Positions 1 through 7,419 of a stretch of DNA of 64,000 bases are shown here, piece by piece; within the stretch, counting starts at the first letter, position 1, and the number at the start of each line of letters is the position of its first letter. The notes under the pieces were generated by a model that searched no databases, had not been told where the DNA came from, and saw only the letters and a list, made by a program, of their open reading frames with translations. The stretch is from Mycobacterium xenopi. Its GTDB lineage: Bacteria > Actinomycetota > Actinomycetes > Mycobacteriales > Mycobacteriaceae. The position numbers were made by a program, and so were the translations under genes. The stretch covers positions 1,550,001-1,614,000 of the forward strand of contig NZ_AP022314.1 in assembly GCF_009936235.1 (NCBI RefSeq). The letters run 5' to 3'.

Positions 1-1004
1 TCACCTCCGGCGCCACGCTGGCGTTGGGCCGGTCGTTCTCGGCGTCACGGTTTTGGGACGAGGTGATCGCCAACGACGCGACCGCGTTCATCTACATCGG
101 CGAGATCTGCCGCTACTTGCTCAACCAGCCGCCCAAGCCGACCGACCGCGCGCACAGGGTGCGGCTGATCGCCGGCAACGGGTTGCGCCCGGAGATCTGG
201 GACGAGTTCACCGCCCGGTTCGGCATCGACCGGGTGTGTGAGTTCTACGCCGCCAGCGAGGGCAACACCGCATTCATCAACATCTTCAACGTGCCCAAGA
301 CGACCGGCATCTCGCCGTTGCCGTTGGCCTACGTGGAATACGATCCCGACACCGGCGCGCCGCTGCGTGACGACAATGGTCGGGTGCGCCGGGTACGGCC
401 GGGGCAGCCGGGCCTGCTGCTGAGCCCGGTCAACTGGCTTCAGCCCTACGACGGCTACACCGATCCGACCGCCAGTGAAAAAAAGTTGGTGCGCAACGCT
501 TTTCGTGAAGGTGACTGCTGGTTCAACACCGGCGACGTAATGAGGCCGCAGGGCATGGGACACGCCGCATTCGTCGACCGGCTCGGCGACACTTTCCGGT
601 GGAAGGGCGAAAACGTCGCCACCACACAGGTCGAGGCGGCGCTGGCGTCCGACAAAGCCGTCGAGGAATGCGCGGTCTATGGGGTCGAAATACCACGCAC
701 CGGGGGCCGGGCCGGGATGGCCGCAGTCAAGCTGCGGGGCGACGCCGAGTTCGACGGCAAGGCGCTTGCGGAAACGGTGTACGACCGGCTGCCCGGGTAC
801 GCGTTACCGCTTTTCGTGCGGGTGGTGGAGTCGATGGAGCACACGACGACATTCAAAAGCCGCAAAGTCGACCTGCGCGAGCAGGCATATGGCCCCGGCA
901 TCGAGGACCCGCTGTATGTGTTGGCCGGCCGCGACGAGGGCTACGTGCCGTTTTACCCCCAATACCCCGACGAGGTCGCGGCCGGTAAGCGACCGCGGCC
1001 CTGA
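1..1004 (+). CDS. fadD6: Long-chain acyl-CoA synthetase FadD6, C-terminal part (5' end outside window)
   Basis: Adenylate-forming ligase of the FATP/very-long-chain acyl-CoA synthetase type, activating fatty acids to acyl-CoA through an acyl-AMP. The reading frame is open from base 3, so only about the last 333 residues are present (M. tuberculosis FadD6 is near 600). Visible motifs are the adenylation segment ASEGNTAFINIF, the ATP-binding aspartate region FNTGDVM, and the FATP signature DRLGDTFRWKGENV leading into the mobile C-terminal domain. A TTG at base 24 is internal and not a start. It is followed after 25 bases by folP2 on the same strand, the order seen in M. tuberculosis (Rv1206-Rv1207). 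Symbol given by gene order and family. Confidence 0.88.
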   Translation, partial: TSGATLALGRSFSASRFWDEVIANDATAFIYIGEICRYLLNQPPKPTDRAHRVRLIAGNGLRPEIWDEFTARFGIDRVCEFYAASEGNTAFINIFNVPKTTGISPLPLAYVEYDPDTGAPLRDDNGRVRRVRPGQPGLLLSPVNWLQPYDGYTDPTASEKKLVRNAFREGDCWFNTGDVMRPQGMGHAAFVDRLGDTFRWKGENVATTQVEAALASDKAVEECAVYGVEIPRTGGRAGMAAVKLRGDAEFDGKALAETVYDRLPGYALPLFVRVVESMEHTTTFKSRKVDLREQAYGPGIEDPLYVLAGRDEGYVPFYPQYPDEVAAGKRPRP

Positions 1005-1029
1005 GCCGGACACGGGCAAGATAGGACGC

Positions 1030-1905
1030 GTGCACTCGACGCTGTGTGGCCGTCCGGTGGCCGCTGATCGTCCGCTGATCATGGCGATCGTCAACCGCAC
1101 TCCGGACTCGTTTTACGACCGGGGCGCCACGTTCAGCGACGATGCGGCCAAGGCTGCCGCCCACCGCGCGATCGCCGACGGCGCCGACGTCATCGATGTC
1201 GGCGGCGTCAAGGCCGGGCCCGGCGACGACGTCGATGCCAGAACCGAAGCTGCGCGCGTGGTGCCGTTCATCGAATGGTTGCGTGCCGCGTACCCGGACC
1301 AGTTGATCAGCGTCGACACCTGGCGTTCGGAAGTGGCCCGGCTGGCCTGTCGCGCCGGCGCGGACCTGATCAACGACACGTGGGGCGGCGTCGACCCCGA
1401 GATGCCGGCAGTTGCTGCCGAATTCGGTGCCGGTCTGGTGTGCTCCCACACCGGGGGGGCGGCACCGCGAACCCGGCCGTTCCGGGTCAGCTACGGGACG
1501 ACCACCCGCGGTGTGGTCGACGACGTGATCCGTGAGCTGACCGCCGCCGCGGAGCGCGCGGTCGCGGCCGGGGTTGCCCGCGACCGCATACTGATCGACC
1601 CCACCCATGACTTCGGCAAGAACACCTTCCACGGTTTGGCGTTGTTGCGCCACGTGGAAGATCTGGTAAACACCGGATGGCCCGTCTTGATGGCGCTCAG
1701 CAACAAGGACTTCGTCGGGGAGACTCTTGGCGTGGACCTCACCGAACGGCTGGAGGGGACACTGGCAGCCACTGCGCTTGCGGCCGCCGCCGGTGCCCGG
1801 ATGTTCCGCGTGCACGAGGTGGCTCCCACGCGCCGAGTACTGGAGATGGTCGCGTCCATCCACGGGACCCGTCCGCCGACGCGCACGGTGAGAGGACTGG
1901 CATGA
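1030..1905 (+). CDS. folP2: Dihydropteroate synthase paralogue FolP2
   Basis: TIM-barrel protein of the dihydropteroate synthase family, 291 aa from a GTG with an AGGA four bases upstream. An in-frame extension into fadD6 is rejected. The pterin-binding start NRTPDSF (residues 22-28) is intact. The loop that reads GGxSTRPG in true synthases is GGVKAGPG here (about 58-65), so the STRP sequobaric for para-aminobenzoate handling is missing. The mycobacterial FolP2 paralogue has been reported to lack synthase activity, and the altered loop fits that. The stop overlaps the ATG of gpgS by four bases, so the two are probably translationally coupled and FolP2 may serve a different role next to glucosylglycerate synthesis. 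Confidence 0.9.
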   Translation: MHSTLCGRPVAADRPLIMAIVNRTPDSFYDRGATFSDDAAKAAAHRAIADGADVIDVGGVKAGPGDDVDARTEAARVVPFIEWLRAAYPDQLISVDTWRSEVARLACRAGADLINDTWGGVDPEMPAVAAEFGAGLVCSHTGGAAPRTRPFRVSYGTTTRGVVDDVIRELTAAAERAVAAGVARDRILIDPTHDFGKNTFHGLALLRHVEDLVNTGWPVLMALSNKDFVGETLGVDLTERLEGTLAATALAAAAGARMFRVHEVAPTRRVLEMVASIHGTRPPTRTVRGLA

Positions 1906-2867
1906 CGGCATCAGACCTGGTCGATCTGGCCGGCGACGGAGTCCTGGTTGCCCGCCCCGGTGACACTTGGCTGCCCGACCGCAGCTGGAACCGCCCGGAC
2001 TGGACAATCGCCGACTTGGAGGCGGCCAAGGCCGGTCGCAGGGTCTCGGTGGTGCTGCCGGCTCTCAACGAGGAAGAAACCATCGGATCGGTCATCGACA
2101 GCATCTCGCCGCTGGTCGGTGGGCTGGTCGACGAGCTGATCGTGCTGGACTCCGGCTCCACCGACGACACCGAGATCCGCGCCATCGCCGCCGGTGCCCG
2201 CGTCGTCACCCGTGAGCAGGCCCTGCCGGACGTTCCGCCGCGGCCGGGCAAGGGCGAGGTGTTGTGGCGTTCGCTTGCGGCCACCACGGGCGACGTCGTG
2301 GTCTTCGTCGACTCCGACCTGATCGACCCCGACCCGATGTTCGTGCCGTGGCTGGTCGCCCCGCTGCTTACCGGTGATGGCATCCACTTGGTCAAGAGCT
2401 TCTATCGACGGCCGTTGAACGTCAGCGGCAGCGCGGGCGCCACCGGCGGAGGCCGGGTGACCGAACTGGTGGCGCGACCGCTGCTGGCGGCGCTGCGACC
2501 TGAGCTGGGGCATGTGTTGCAGCCGCTGGGCGGTGAGTACGCGGCCAGCCGGGAGCTATTGATGTCGCTGCCGTTCGCGCCGGGTTACGGCGTGGAGATC
2601 GGGCTGCTGGTCGACACCTACGACCGGCTGGGTCTCGACGCAATCGCGCAGGTCAACCTCGGTGTGCGGGCGCACCGTAACCGGCCGCTGGCCGAGCTGG
2701 GTGCGATGAGCCGTCAGGTCATCGCCACGCTGTTGTCGCGCTGCGGCATCCCCGACTCTGGGGTCGGGTTGACCCAGTTCTTCGCCGACGGCGATGGTTA
2801 CACCCCGCGCACGTGGCCCGTGTCGTTGGTGGACCGGCCGCCGATGAGTGCACTGCTTCCACGCTAA
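1902..2867 (+). CDS. gpgS: Glucosyl-3-phosphoglycerate synthase
   Basis: GT81-type retaining glycosyltransferase that moves glucose from a nucleotide sugar to 3-phosphoglycerate. This is the first step to glucosylglycerate and the methylglucose lipopolysaccharides of mycobacteria. It has 321 aa, close to the 324 aa of the M. tuberculosis enzyme. The GT-A fold opening VSVVLPALNEEETI (about 48-61), LDSGSTDDT, the metal-binding DSD (about 137-139) and the histidine in VRAHRNRP (about 262) are all present. ATG overlaps the folP2 stop (ATGA). Confidence 0.94.
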   Translation: MTASDLVDLAGDGVLVARPGDTWLPDRSWNRPDWTIADLEAAKAGRRVSVVLPALNEEETIGSVIDSISPLVGGLVDELIVLDSGSTDDTEIRAIAAGARVVTREQALPDVPPRPGKGEVLWRSLAATTGDVVVFVDSDLIDPDPMFVPWLVAPLLTGDGIHLVKSFYRRPLNVSGSAGATGGGRVTELVARPLLAALRPELGHVLQPLGGEYAASRELLMSLPFAPGYGVEIGLLVDTYDRLGLDAIAQVNLGVRAHRNRPLAELGAMSRQVIATLLSRCGIPDSGVGLTQFFADGDGYTPRTWPVSLVDRPPMSALLPR

Positions 2868-2911
2868 GACGCCCGCGACGGCGCGGCGCGGGATGAGGCA
2901 GGATCGTTGGC

Positions 2912-3247
2912 GTGGCGTTGGTGTTGCTGTATCTGGTGGTGCTGATTTTGCTGGCGCTTGTCCTGTTCGGCGTGGCCAGCCTCCTGTTCGGCCGCGGCGA
3001 ACAGCTGCCGCCGCTGCCGCGGGCCACCACGGCAACCGTGCTGCCCGCCTCCGGTGTCACCGGCGCCGACGTCGAAGCGGTGAAATTCACCCAGGTGCTG
3101 CGGGGGTACAAGACCAGTGAGGTGGACTGGGTGCTGGATCGGCTCGGCCAGGAACTCGACCTGCTGCGCAGCCAGCTCGCGACGGCTACCTCCACGGCCG
3201 GGGCCGAAGACCGCGAAGACCTCCCAGACGACAAGGAACCGGGGTGA
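2912..3247 (+). CDS. Small membrane protein with DivIVA-like domain
   Basis: A 111-aa protein starting at GTG 2912. One N-terminal membrane segment (about residues 2-25, rich in L and V) is followed by a proline/threonine linker. A short DivIVA-like motif then follows, F-x-x-VLRGYKTSEVDWVLDRL (about 58-75), and an acidic tail. The motif type is found in actinobacterial cell-pole and division proteins, but the function of this one is not established. The stop overlaps the GTG of tagA (GTGA). Equivalent in position to M. tuberculosis Rv1209. Confidence 0.82.
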   Translation: MALVLLYLVVLILLALVLFGVASLLFGRGEQLPPLPRATTATVLPASGVTGADVEAVKFTQVLRGYKTSEVDWVLDRLGQELDLLRSQLATATSTAGAEDREDLPDDKEPG

Positions 3248-3813
3248 CCGCGCCCGACGGCGGACTGATCCGCTGCCCGTGGGCGACCACCGAGCTGTAC
3301 CGCGACTACCACGACCGTGAGTGGGGCCGTCCGGTGCGCGACGGGGTTGCGTTGTTCGAGCGGATGTGCCTGGAGGCCTTTCAGAGCGGACTGTCGTGGC
3401 TGATCATCCTGCGCAAGCGGGAGAACTTTCGGCGGGCCTTCGCAGGCTTCGACATCGAAACCGTCGCCGGCTACACCGACGCCGACGTGACCCGGTTGAT
3501 GGCCGACGACACCATCGTGCGCAACCGGGCCAAGATCGAAGCCACCATCGCCAACGCGCGGGCGGCAGCGGCCCTGGGCTCCTCCGACGACCTAGCCGAG
3601 TTGCTGTGGTCGTTCGCGCCGCCCCCGCGGCCAAGGCCCGCCGACGCATCGGAAATCCCTTCGGCCACCGCCGAATCCACCGCCATGGCACGCGAACTCA
3701 AGCGGCGAGGGTTTCGGTTCGTCGGGCCCACCACCGCCTATGCCCTGATGCAGGCGAGCGGGATGGTCGACGACCACCTCAGCACCTGCTGGGTGCCTAT
3801 GTTGGCCCAGTAG
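3244..3813 (+). CDS. tagA: DNA-3-methyladenine glycosylase I
   Basis: Constitutive base-excision glycosylase of the Tag family that removes 3-methyladenine from alkylated DNA. It is 189 aa, the usual length. The Tag zinc site can be traced: Cys11 and His23 near the N-terminus (IRCPW...YHDREWG) and His178/Cys182 near the C-terminus (DDHLSTCW). The helix-hairpin segment and the FQSGLSWLIIL stretch (about 41-53) are typical. GTG start overlaps the stop of the upstream membrane protein. Confidence 0.95.
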   Translation: MTAPDGGLIRCPWATTELYRDYHDREWGRPVRDGVALFERMCLEAFQSGLSWLIILRKRENFRRAFAGFDIETVAGYTDADVTRLMADDTIVRNRAKIEATIANARAAAALGSSDDLAELLWSFAPPPRPRPADASEIPSATAESTAMARELKRRGFRFVGPTTAYALMQASGMVDDHLSTCWVPMLAQ

Positions 3814-3962
3814 GATTTCCCAGAACCGGGTCTTGTACACCCTGACCGTCCCAATAGGGAACAATAGGGGGGTGAATTGGCAGTTCATTGCCGGGTATGG
3901 GGGGTCCCGGCCTGGACAAGGTCCGTGATGTCGGGCCGGCTCGAACCTGGAGGGAGTACTCG

Positions 3963-4130
3963 ATGGCGGCGATGAAGCCCCGGACCGGAGACGGTCCTCT
4001 GGAAGCGACCAAGGAGGGGCGCGGCATCGTGATGCGGGTACCGCTAGAGGGCGGTGGTCGACTCGTCGTCGAGCTCACGCCCGACGAAGCCGCCGCACTG
4101 GGTGACGAACTGAAGGGCGTTACCAGCTAA
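3963..4130 (+). CDS. DUF3117 family small protein (Rv1211-like)
   Basis: A 55-aa protein very highly conserved in actinobacteria, beginning MAAMKPRTGDGPLEATKEG. I chose ATG 3963 because GGAGGG lies 8 bases upstream (3949-3955). The frame stays open to 3888, which would give the longer version sometimes annotated, but that stretch has no ribosome site of similar quality. The M. tuberculosis counterpart has been described as calmodulin-like, but no convincing EF-hand is visible here. Function unknown. Confidence 0.85.
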   Translation: MAAMKPRTGDGPLEATKEGRGIVMRVPLEGGGRLVVELTPDEAAALGDELKGVTS

Positions 4131-4173
4131 CCCGTCTCACCCAACCCATTGTGGGTCCGGCGAGCGGTCGCTG

Positions 4174-5337
4174 CTATGCGCACACCTTCCGGTAGATATC
4201 CAATGTCTGTTCAGCGATGTGCGCCCACGAGAATTCGTCGATGCACCGCTGACGACCGGCCCGGCCGTAGCGCTCGGCTTTCTCTGGGTCGGCGACCAAG
4301 GCATTGACCGCGTCGGCCAGCCCCGCTTCATAACCGGCCGGATCGGCGGGGTCGTAATTCACCAGCGACCCGGTGATTCCGTCGGCCACCACCTCCGGTA
4401 TCCCGCCGACATCTGAGGCTACCACCGCGGTCGCGCAGGCCATTGCCTCGAGGTTGACGATACCCAGCGGTTCGTAGACCGATGGGCACACGAAAACAGT
4501 TGCAGCAGAAAGTATTTCACGTATCTGCCCGATGGGCAGCATCTCCCGGACCCAGAACACACCGGTGCGCTCACGGGCCAGTGCGGTTACCGCGGTGGCT
4601 ACCTCTGCGGCGATCTCCGCGGTGTCGGGGGCGCCGGCGCAGAGCACCAGCTGGATGTCGGGGCTGAACCGGTGCCCGGCGGCCAGCAGGTGCGCGACCC
4701 CTTTTTGCCGGGTGATCCGCCCGACGAACGCCACGATCGGCCGACTGCGGTCCACGCCGAGCCGGGCTAGCACGGATTCGTCGCCTTGGGGATGGGCTGG
4801 ATGCCACACGTCGGTGTCAATTCCGTTGCGCACCACATGCACTCGGCTCGGATCCAGCGCCGGGTACAGGCGCAGCACGTCGTCGCGCATGTCGGAGCTG
4901 ACCGCGATGACGGCGTCGGCGGCGTTCAGCGCGGTGCCCTCCACCCACGACGACACCCGGTAGCCGCCGCCAAGCTGTTCGGCCTTCCACGGCCGCAACG
5001 GCTCCAGCGAGTGCGCGGTCGCCACATGCGGGATGTCATAAAGCAAGGCGGCCAGATGACCGGCCAGGCCGGTGTACCACGTGTGCGAGTGAACGACATT
5101 TGCGCCCGCGGCGGCGTGGGCCATCACCAAGTCGGTGGACAACGTCGCCAGCGCCGGGTTGGCGCCACGCAGTCGCGGGTCGGGCTGGTGCGCGGACGCC
5201 GTCGGGCGAGGAGCGCCCATGCAGTGCACGTCGACCTCGCACAGGCGGCGCAGCTGCGCGACGAGCTCGGTGACGTGCACGCCGGCACCGCCGTAGACCT
5301 CCGGCGGGTACTCCCGGGTCATCATCGCCACGCGCAT
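4174..5337 (-). CDS. glgM: Glycosyltransferase GlgM (alpha-maltose-1-phosphate synthase; often called GlgA)
   Basis: GT4-family glycosyltransferase, 387 aa. In mycobacteria this enzyme makes maltose-1-phosphate from ADP-glucose and glucose-1-phosphate, feeding GlgE for alpha-glucan. N-terminal glycine-rich loop PPEVYGGAGVHVTEL (about 10-24). The C-terminal nucleotide-sugar site carries the E-x7-E motif EPLGIVNLE followed by AMACATAVVAS. It is divergent from glgC, whose product ADP-glucose it consumes, with a shared 178-base control region containing a perfect inverted repeat. Confidence 0.93.
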   Translation of the reverse strand: MRVAMMTREYPPEVYGGAGVHVTELVAQLRRLCEVDVHCMGAPRPTASAHQPDPRLRGANPALATLSTDLVMAHAAAGANVVHSHTWYTGLAGHLAALLYDIPHVATAHSLEPLRPWKAEQLGGGYRVSSWVEGTALNAADAVIAVSSDMRDDVLRLYPALDPSRVHVVRNGIDTDVWHPAHPQGDESVLARLGVDRSRPIVAFVGRITRQKGVAHLLAAGHRFSPDIQLVLCAGAPDTAEIAAEVATAVTALARERTGVFWVREMLPIGQIREILSAATVFVCPSVYEPLGIVNLEAMACATAVVASDVGGIPEVVADGITGSLVNYDPADPAGYEAGLADAVNALVADPEKAERYGRAGRQRCIDEFSWAHIAEQTLDIYRKVCA

Positions 5338-5437
5338 ACCGGCACGCTAGCGGCCCGGTGAGGAGTCGGGCCATCCGATCTACTGGTTTGCCCCTGCGAT
5401 GTGGCGGCAATACTTAGGGCGAGCCGCGCCAAATTCC

Positions 5438-5456
5438 TTGACGGGCAGTCCGTCAA
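5438..5456. promoter_or_regulatory. Inverted repeat in the glgM/glgC divergent promoter region
   Basis: TTGACGG (5438-5444), a 5-base spacer GCAGT, then CCGTCAA (5450-5456): perfect 7-bp arms in a 19-bp element. Its place between two divergent genes of one pathway suggests an operator or a bidirectional promoter element. The left arm also resembles a -35 hexamer (TTGACG) on both strands. Confidence 0.5.
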
Positions 5457-5503
5457 CGTGGGCGAATCGAGCCAATGCCCTGGCAGGGGCTCACAGCGGC
5501 CGA

Positions 5504-5509
5504 TAGGTT
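5504..5509 (+). promoter_or_regulatory. Predicted -10 element of a leaderless glgC promoter
   Basis: TAGGTT fits the mycobacterial TANNNT -10 pattern. It ends six bases before the ATG of glgC, and no Shine-Dalgarno sequence lies between, so transcription would start at or next to the A of ATG. Confidence 0.45.
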
Positions 5510-5515
5510 TGAGCC

Positions 5516-6730
5516 ATGAGGGAAGCGCCACATGTGCTGGGCATCGTCCTGGCCGGGGGGGAGGGCAAGCGGCTTTATCCGTTAACCGCGGACCGGGCCA
5601 AGCCCGCGGTTCCCTTTGGCGGCGCCTACCGGTTGATCGACTTCGTATTGTCCAATCTCGTCAACGCCCGATACCTGCGGATCTGCGTTCTCACGCAATA
5701 CAAGTCGCACTCCCTCGACCGCCACATATCGCAGAACTGGCGGCTCTCCGGCTTGGCCGGTGAATACATCACTCCGGTCCCTGCGCAGCAGCGACTCGGC
5801 CCACGCTGGTACACCGGCTCCGCCGACGCGATCTATCAGTCGATGAACCTCATCTACGACGAGGACCCCGACTACATAGTGGTTTTCGGGGCCGATCACG
5901 TGTACCGGATGGACCCCGAGCAGATGGTGCGGTTCCACATCGACAGCGGCGCGGGCGCGACGGTGGCTGGCATCCGGGTGCCCCGCTCGGAGGCGACGGC
6001 GTTCGGGTGCCTCGACGCCGACGACTCCGGTCGCATCCGCAGCTTTGTGGAGAAGCCCGCCGACCCGCCCGGCACGCCCGACGATCCGGAGTCCACGTTC
6101 GTGTCGATGGGCAACTACATCTTCACCACCAAGGTGCTCATCGACGCGATCCGCGCCGACGCCGAGGACGAGAATTCCGACCACGACATGGGCGGTGACA
6201 TCATCCCCCGGCTGGTGGCCGACGGGTTAGCCGCGGTCTACGACTTCTCCGACAACGAGGTGCCGGGCGCCACCGACCGAGACCGGGGCTACTGGCGTGA
6301 CGTCGGGACTTTGGACGCGTTCTACGACGCGCACATGGATCTGGTGTCGGTGCATCCGGTGTTCAATCTCTACAACAAGCGCTGGCCGATCCGCGGTGCG
6401 ACCGAAAACCTGGCCCCGGCGAAGTTCGTCAACGGCGGGTCGGCGCAGGAGTCGGTGGTCGGTGCGGGCAGCATCATCTCCGCGGCGTCGGTGCGCAATT
6501 CGGTGCTGTCGTCGAACGTGGTTGTGGACGACGGCGCGATCGTCGAAGGCAGTGTGATTATGCCCGGCACCCGGGTGGGCCGCGGCGCCGTGGTGCGCCA
6601 CGCGATCCTGGACAAGAATGTGGTCGTCGGGCCCGGCGAGATGGTCGGCGTCGACTTGGAAAAGGACCGGGAACGCTTCGCGGTCAGCGCTGGCGGCGTG
6701 GTTGCGGTCGGCAAAGGGGTGTGGATCTAG
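5516..6730 (+). CDS. glgC: Glucose-1-phosphate adenylyltransferase (ADP-glucose pyrophosphorylase)
   Basis: Makes ADP-glucose from ATP and glucose-1-phosphate, the donor for glycogen, capsular alpha-glucan and, through GlgM, maltose-1-phosphate. 404 aa, the standard bacterial length. N-terminal nucleotidyltransferase fold with LAGGEGKRLYPLTADRAKP (about 10-28), the substrate loop FGADHVYRMD, and a C-terminal left-handed beta-helix of hexapeptide repeats (about 300-400: VVGAGSIISAASV, VVDDGAIVEGSVI). The stop lies four bases from the convergent membrane methyltransferase. The PE14/Rv1215c genes found here in M. tuberculosis are absent. Confidence 0.95.
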   Translation: MREAPHVLGIVLAGGEGKRLYPLTADRAKPAVPFGGAYRLIDFVLSNLVNARYLRICVLTQYKSHSLDRHISQNWRLSGLAGEYITPVPAQQRLGPRWYTGSADAIYQSMNLIYDEDPDYIVVFGADHVYRMDPEQMVRFHIDSGAGATVAGIRVPRSEATAFGCLDADDSGRIRSFVEKPADPPGTPDDPESTFVSMGNYIFTTKVLIDAIRADAEDENSDHDMGGDIIPRLVADGLAAVYDFSDNEVPGATDRDRGYWRDVGTLDAFYDAHMDLVSVHPVFNLYNKRWPIRGATENLAPAKFVNGGSAQESVVGAGSIISAASVRNSVLSSNVVVDDGAIVEGSVIMPGTRVGRGAVVRHAILDKNVVVGPGEMVGVDLEKDRERFAVSAGGVVAVGKGVWI

Positions 6731-6734
6731 GGGC

Positions 6735-7409
6735 TCACCATAGGTAGGGCACCAGGTGGTAGCGCACCTGCTGCAGGTACTCGCGGTATCCACCGAGTCG
6801 CTGCGCGAGCAACTGTTCTTCGTCGCGGATGCGAAGCACCAATGCGACCAGTCCGGGTACGACGAAGACGAGTCCGCAGTACGAGCCGAGCGCAAGCGGG
6901 GTGCCCACCATCAAGATGACGTTGCCGGTGTACATCGGGTGTCGCACTAGCCCGTAGAGGCCGGTGGTGACGAGTTGCTGGTCTTCCTCCACGGTGACGT
7001 TGGCGGCTGCATAGCTGTTTTGGATGATCACCAGCATTGCGACGCCGAGGCCGATCGCGACCAGTACATCGCCGACCAGCGACACTGTCGCCGGCACCGG
7101 CGACCAGCCAAAGCGGTGGTCCAGTGCGCTGACCACGAACATGGCCGCAAAGCAGATGAACAACCCGGCGATAACGATCCGCTGCAGCGTTCTGGTCTCC
7201 GCCAATGGTCCGGCACGCATCCGCCGTTCCAGCGCGGCTGGGTTCGTCCGCAACAGATAGATGCTGGGAAGCCAAGTGGAAAGCGCGAACACGGCGAGAA
7301 ATACCCAGGCCTGCCAATAGTGCAAGGTACCTGCCGGCAAGAACAACATCACGCCGAACACGAGCAGGCCTAAGGCAGCCGAGAGTGCGCCTTTACCAAA
7401 GGTTTTCAT
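6735..7409 (-). CDS. Isoprenylcysteine methyltransferase-like membrane protein
   Basis: 224 aa from ATG 7409, preceded by AGGAG (7413-7419). A GTG/ATG extension upstream to 7454 is open but would overlap the permease end and is not favoured. Four to five hydrophobic segments. The C-terminal half carries the ICMT/PEMT-type pattern LVTTGLYGLVRHPMYTGN followed by RIRDEEQLL and GYREYLQQVRYHLVPYLW. This pattern is typical of phospholipid or isoprenylcysteine methyltransferases using S-adenosylmethionine at the membrane. The substrate is unknown. Last gene of the leftward TetR-ABC operon; length and place match Rv1216c. Confidence 0.82.
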   Translation of the reverse strand: MKTFGKGALSAALGLLVFGVMLFLPAGTLHYWQAWVFLAVFALSTWLPSIYLLRTNPAALERRMRAGPLAETRTLQRIVIAGLFICFAAMFVVSALDHRFGWSPVPATVSLVGDVLVAIGLGVAMLVIIQNSYAAANVTVEEDQQLVTTGLYGLVRHPMYTGNVILMVGTPLALGSYCGLVFVVPGLVALVLRIRDEEQLLAQRLGGYREYLQQVRYHLVPYLW

Positions 7410-7419
7410 GCAGCTCTCC

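Noticed and set aside
853..2007. Long antisense open frame opposite folP2
   Set aside because: Arg/Gly/His-rich composition with no domain. It mirrors codon bias of the real gene on the other strand.
3888..3962. Longer start for the DUF3117 protein
   Set aside because: Open but without a ribosome site of similar quality. GGAGGG is placed for ATG 3963 and conservation begins at MAAMKPRT.
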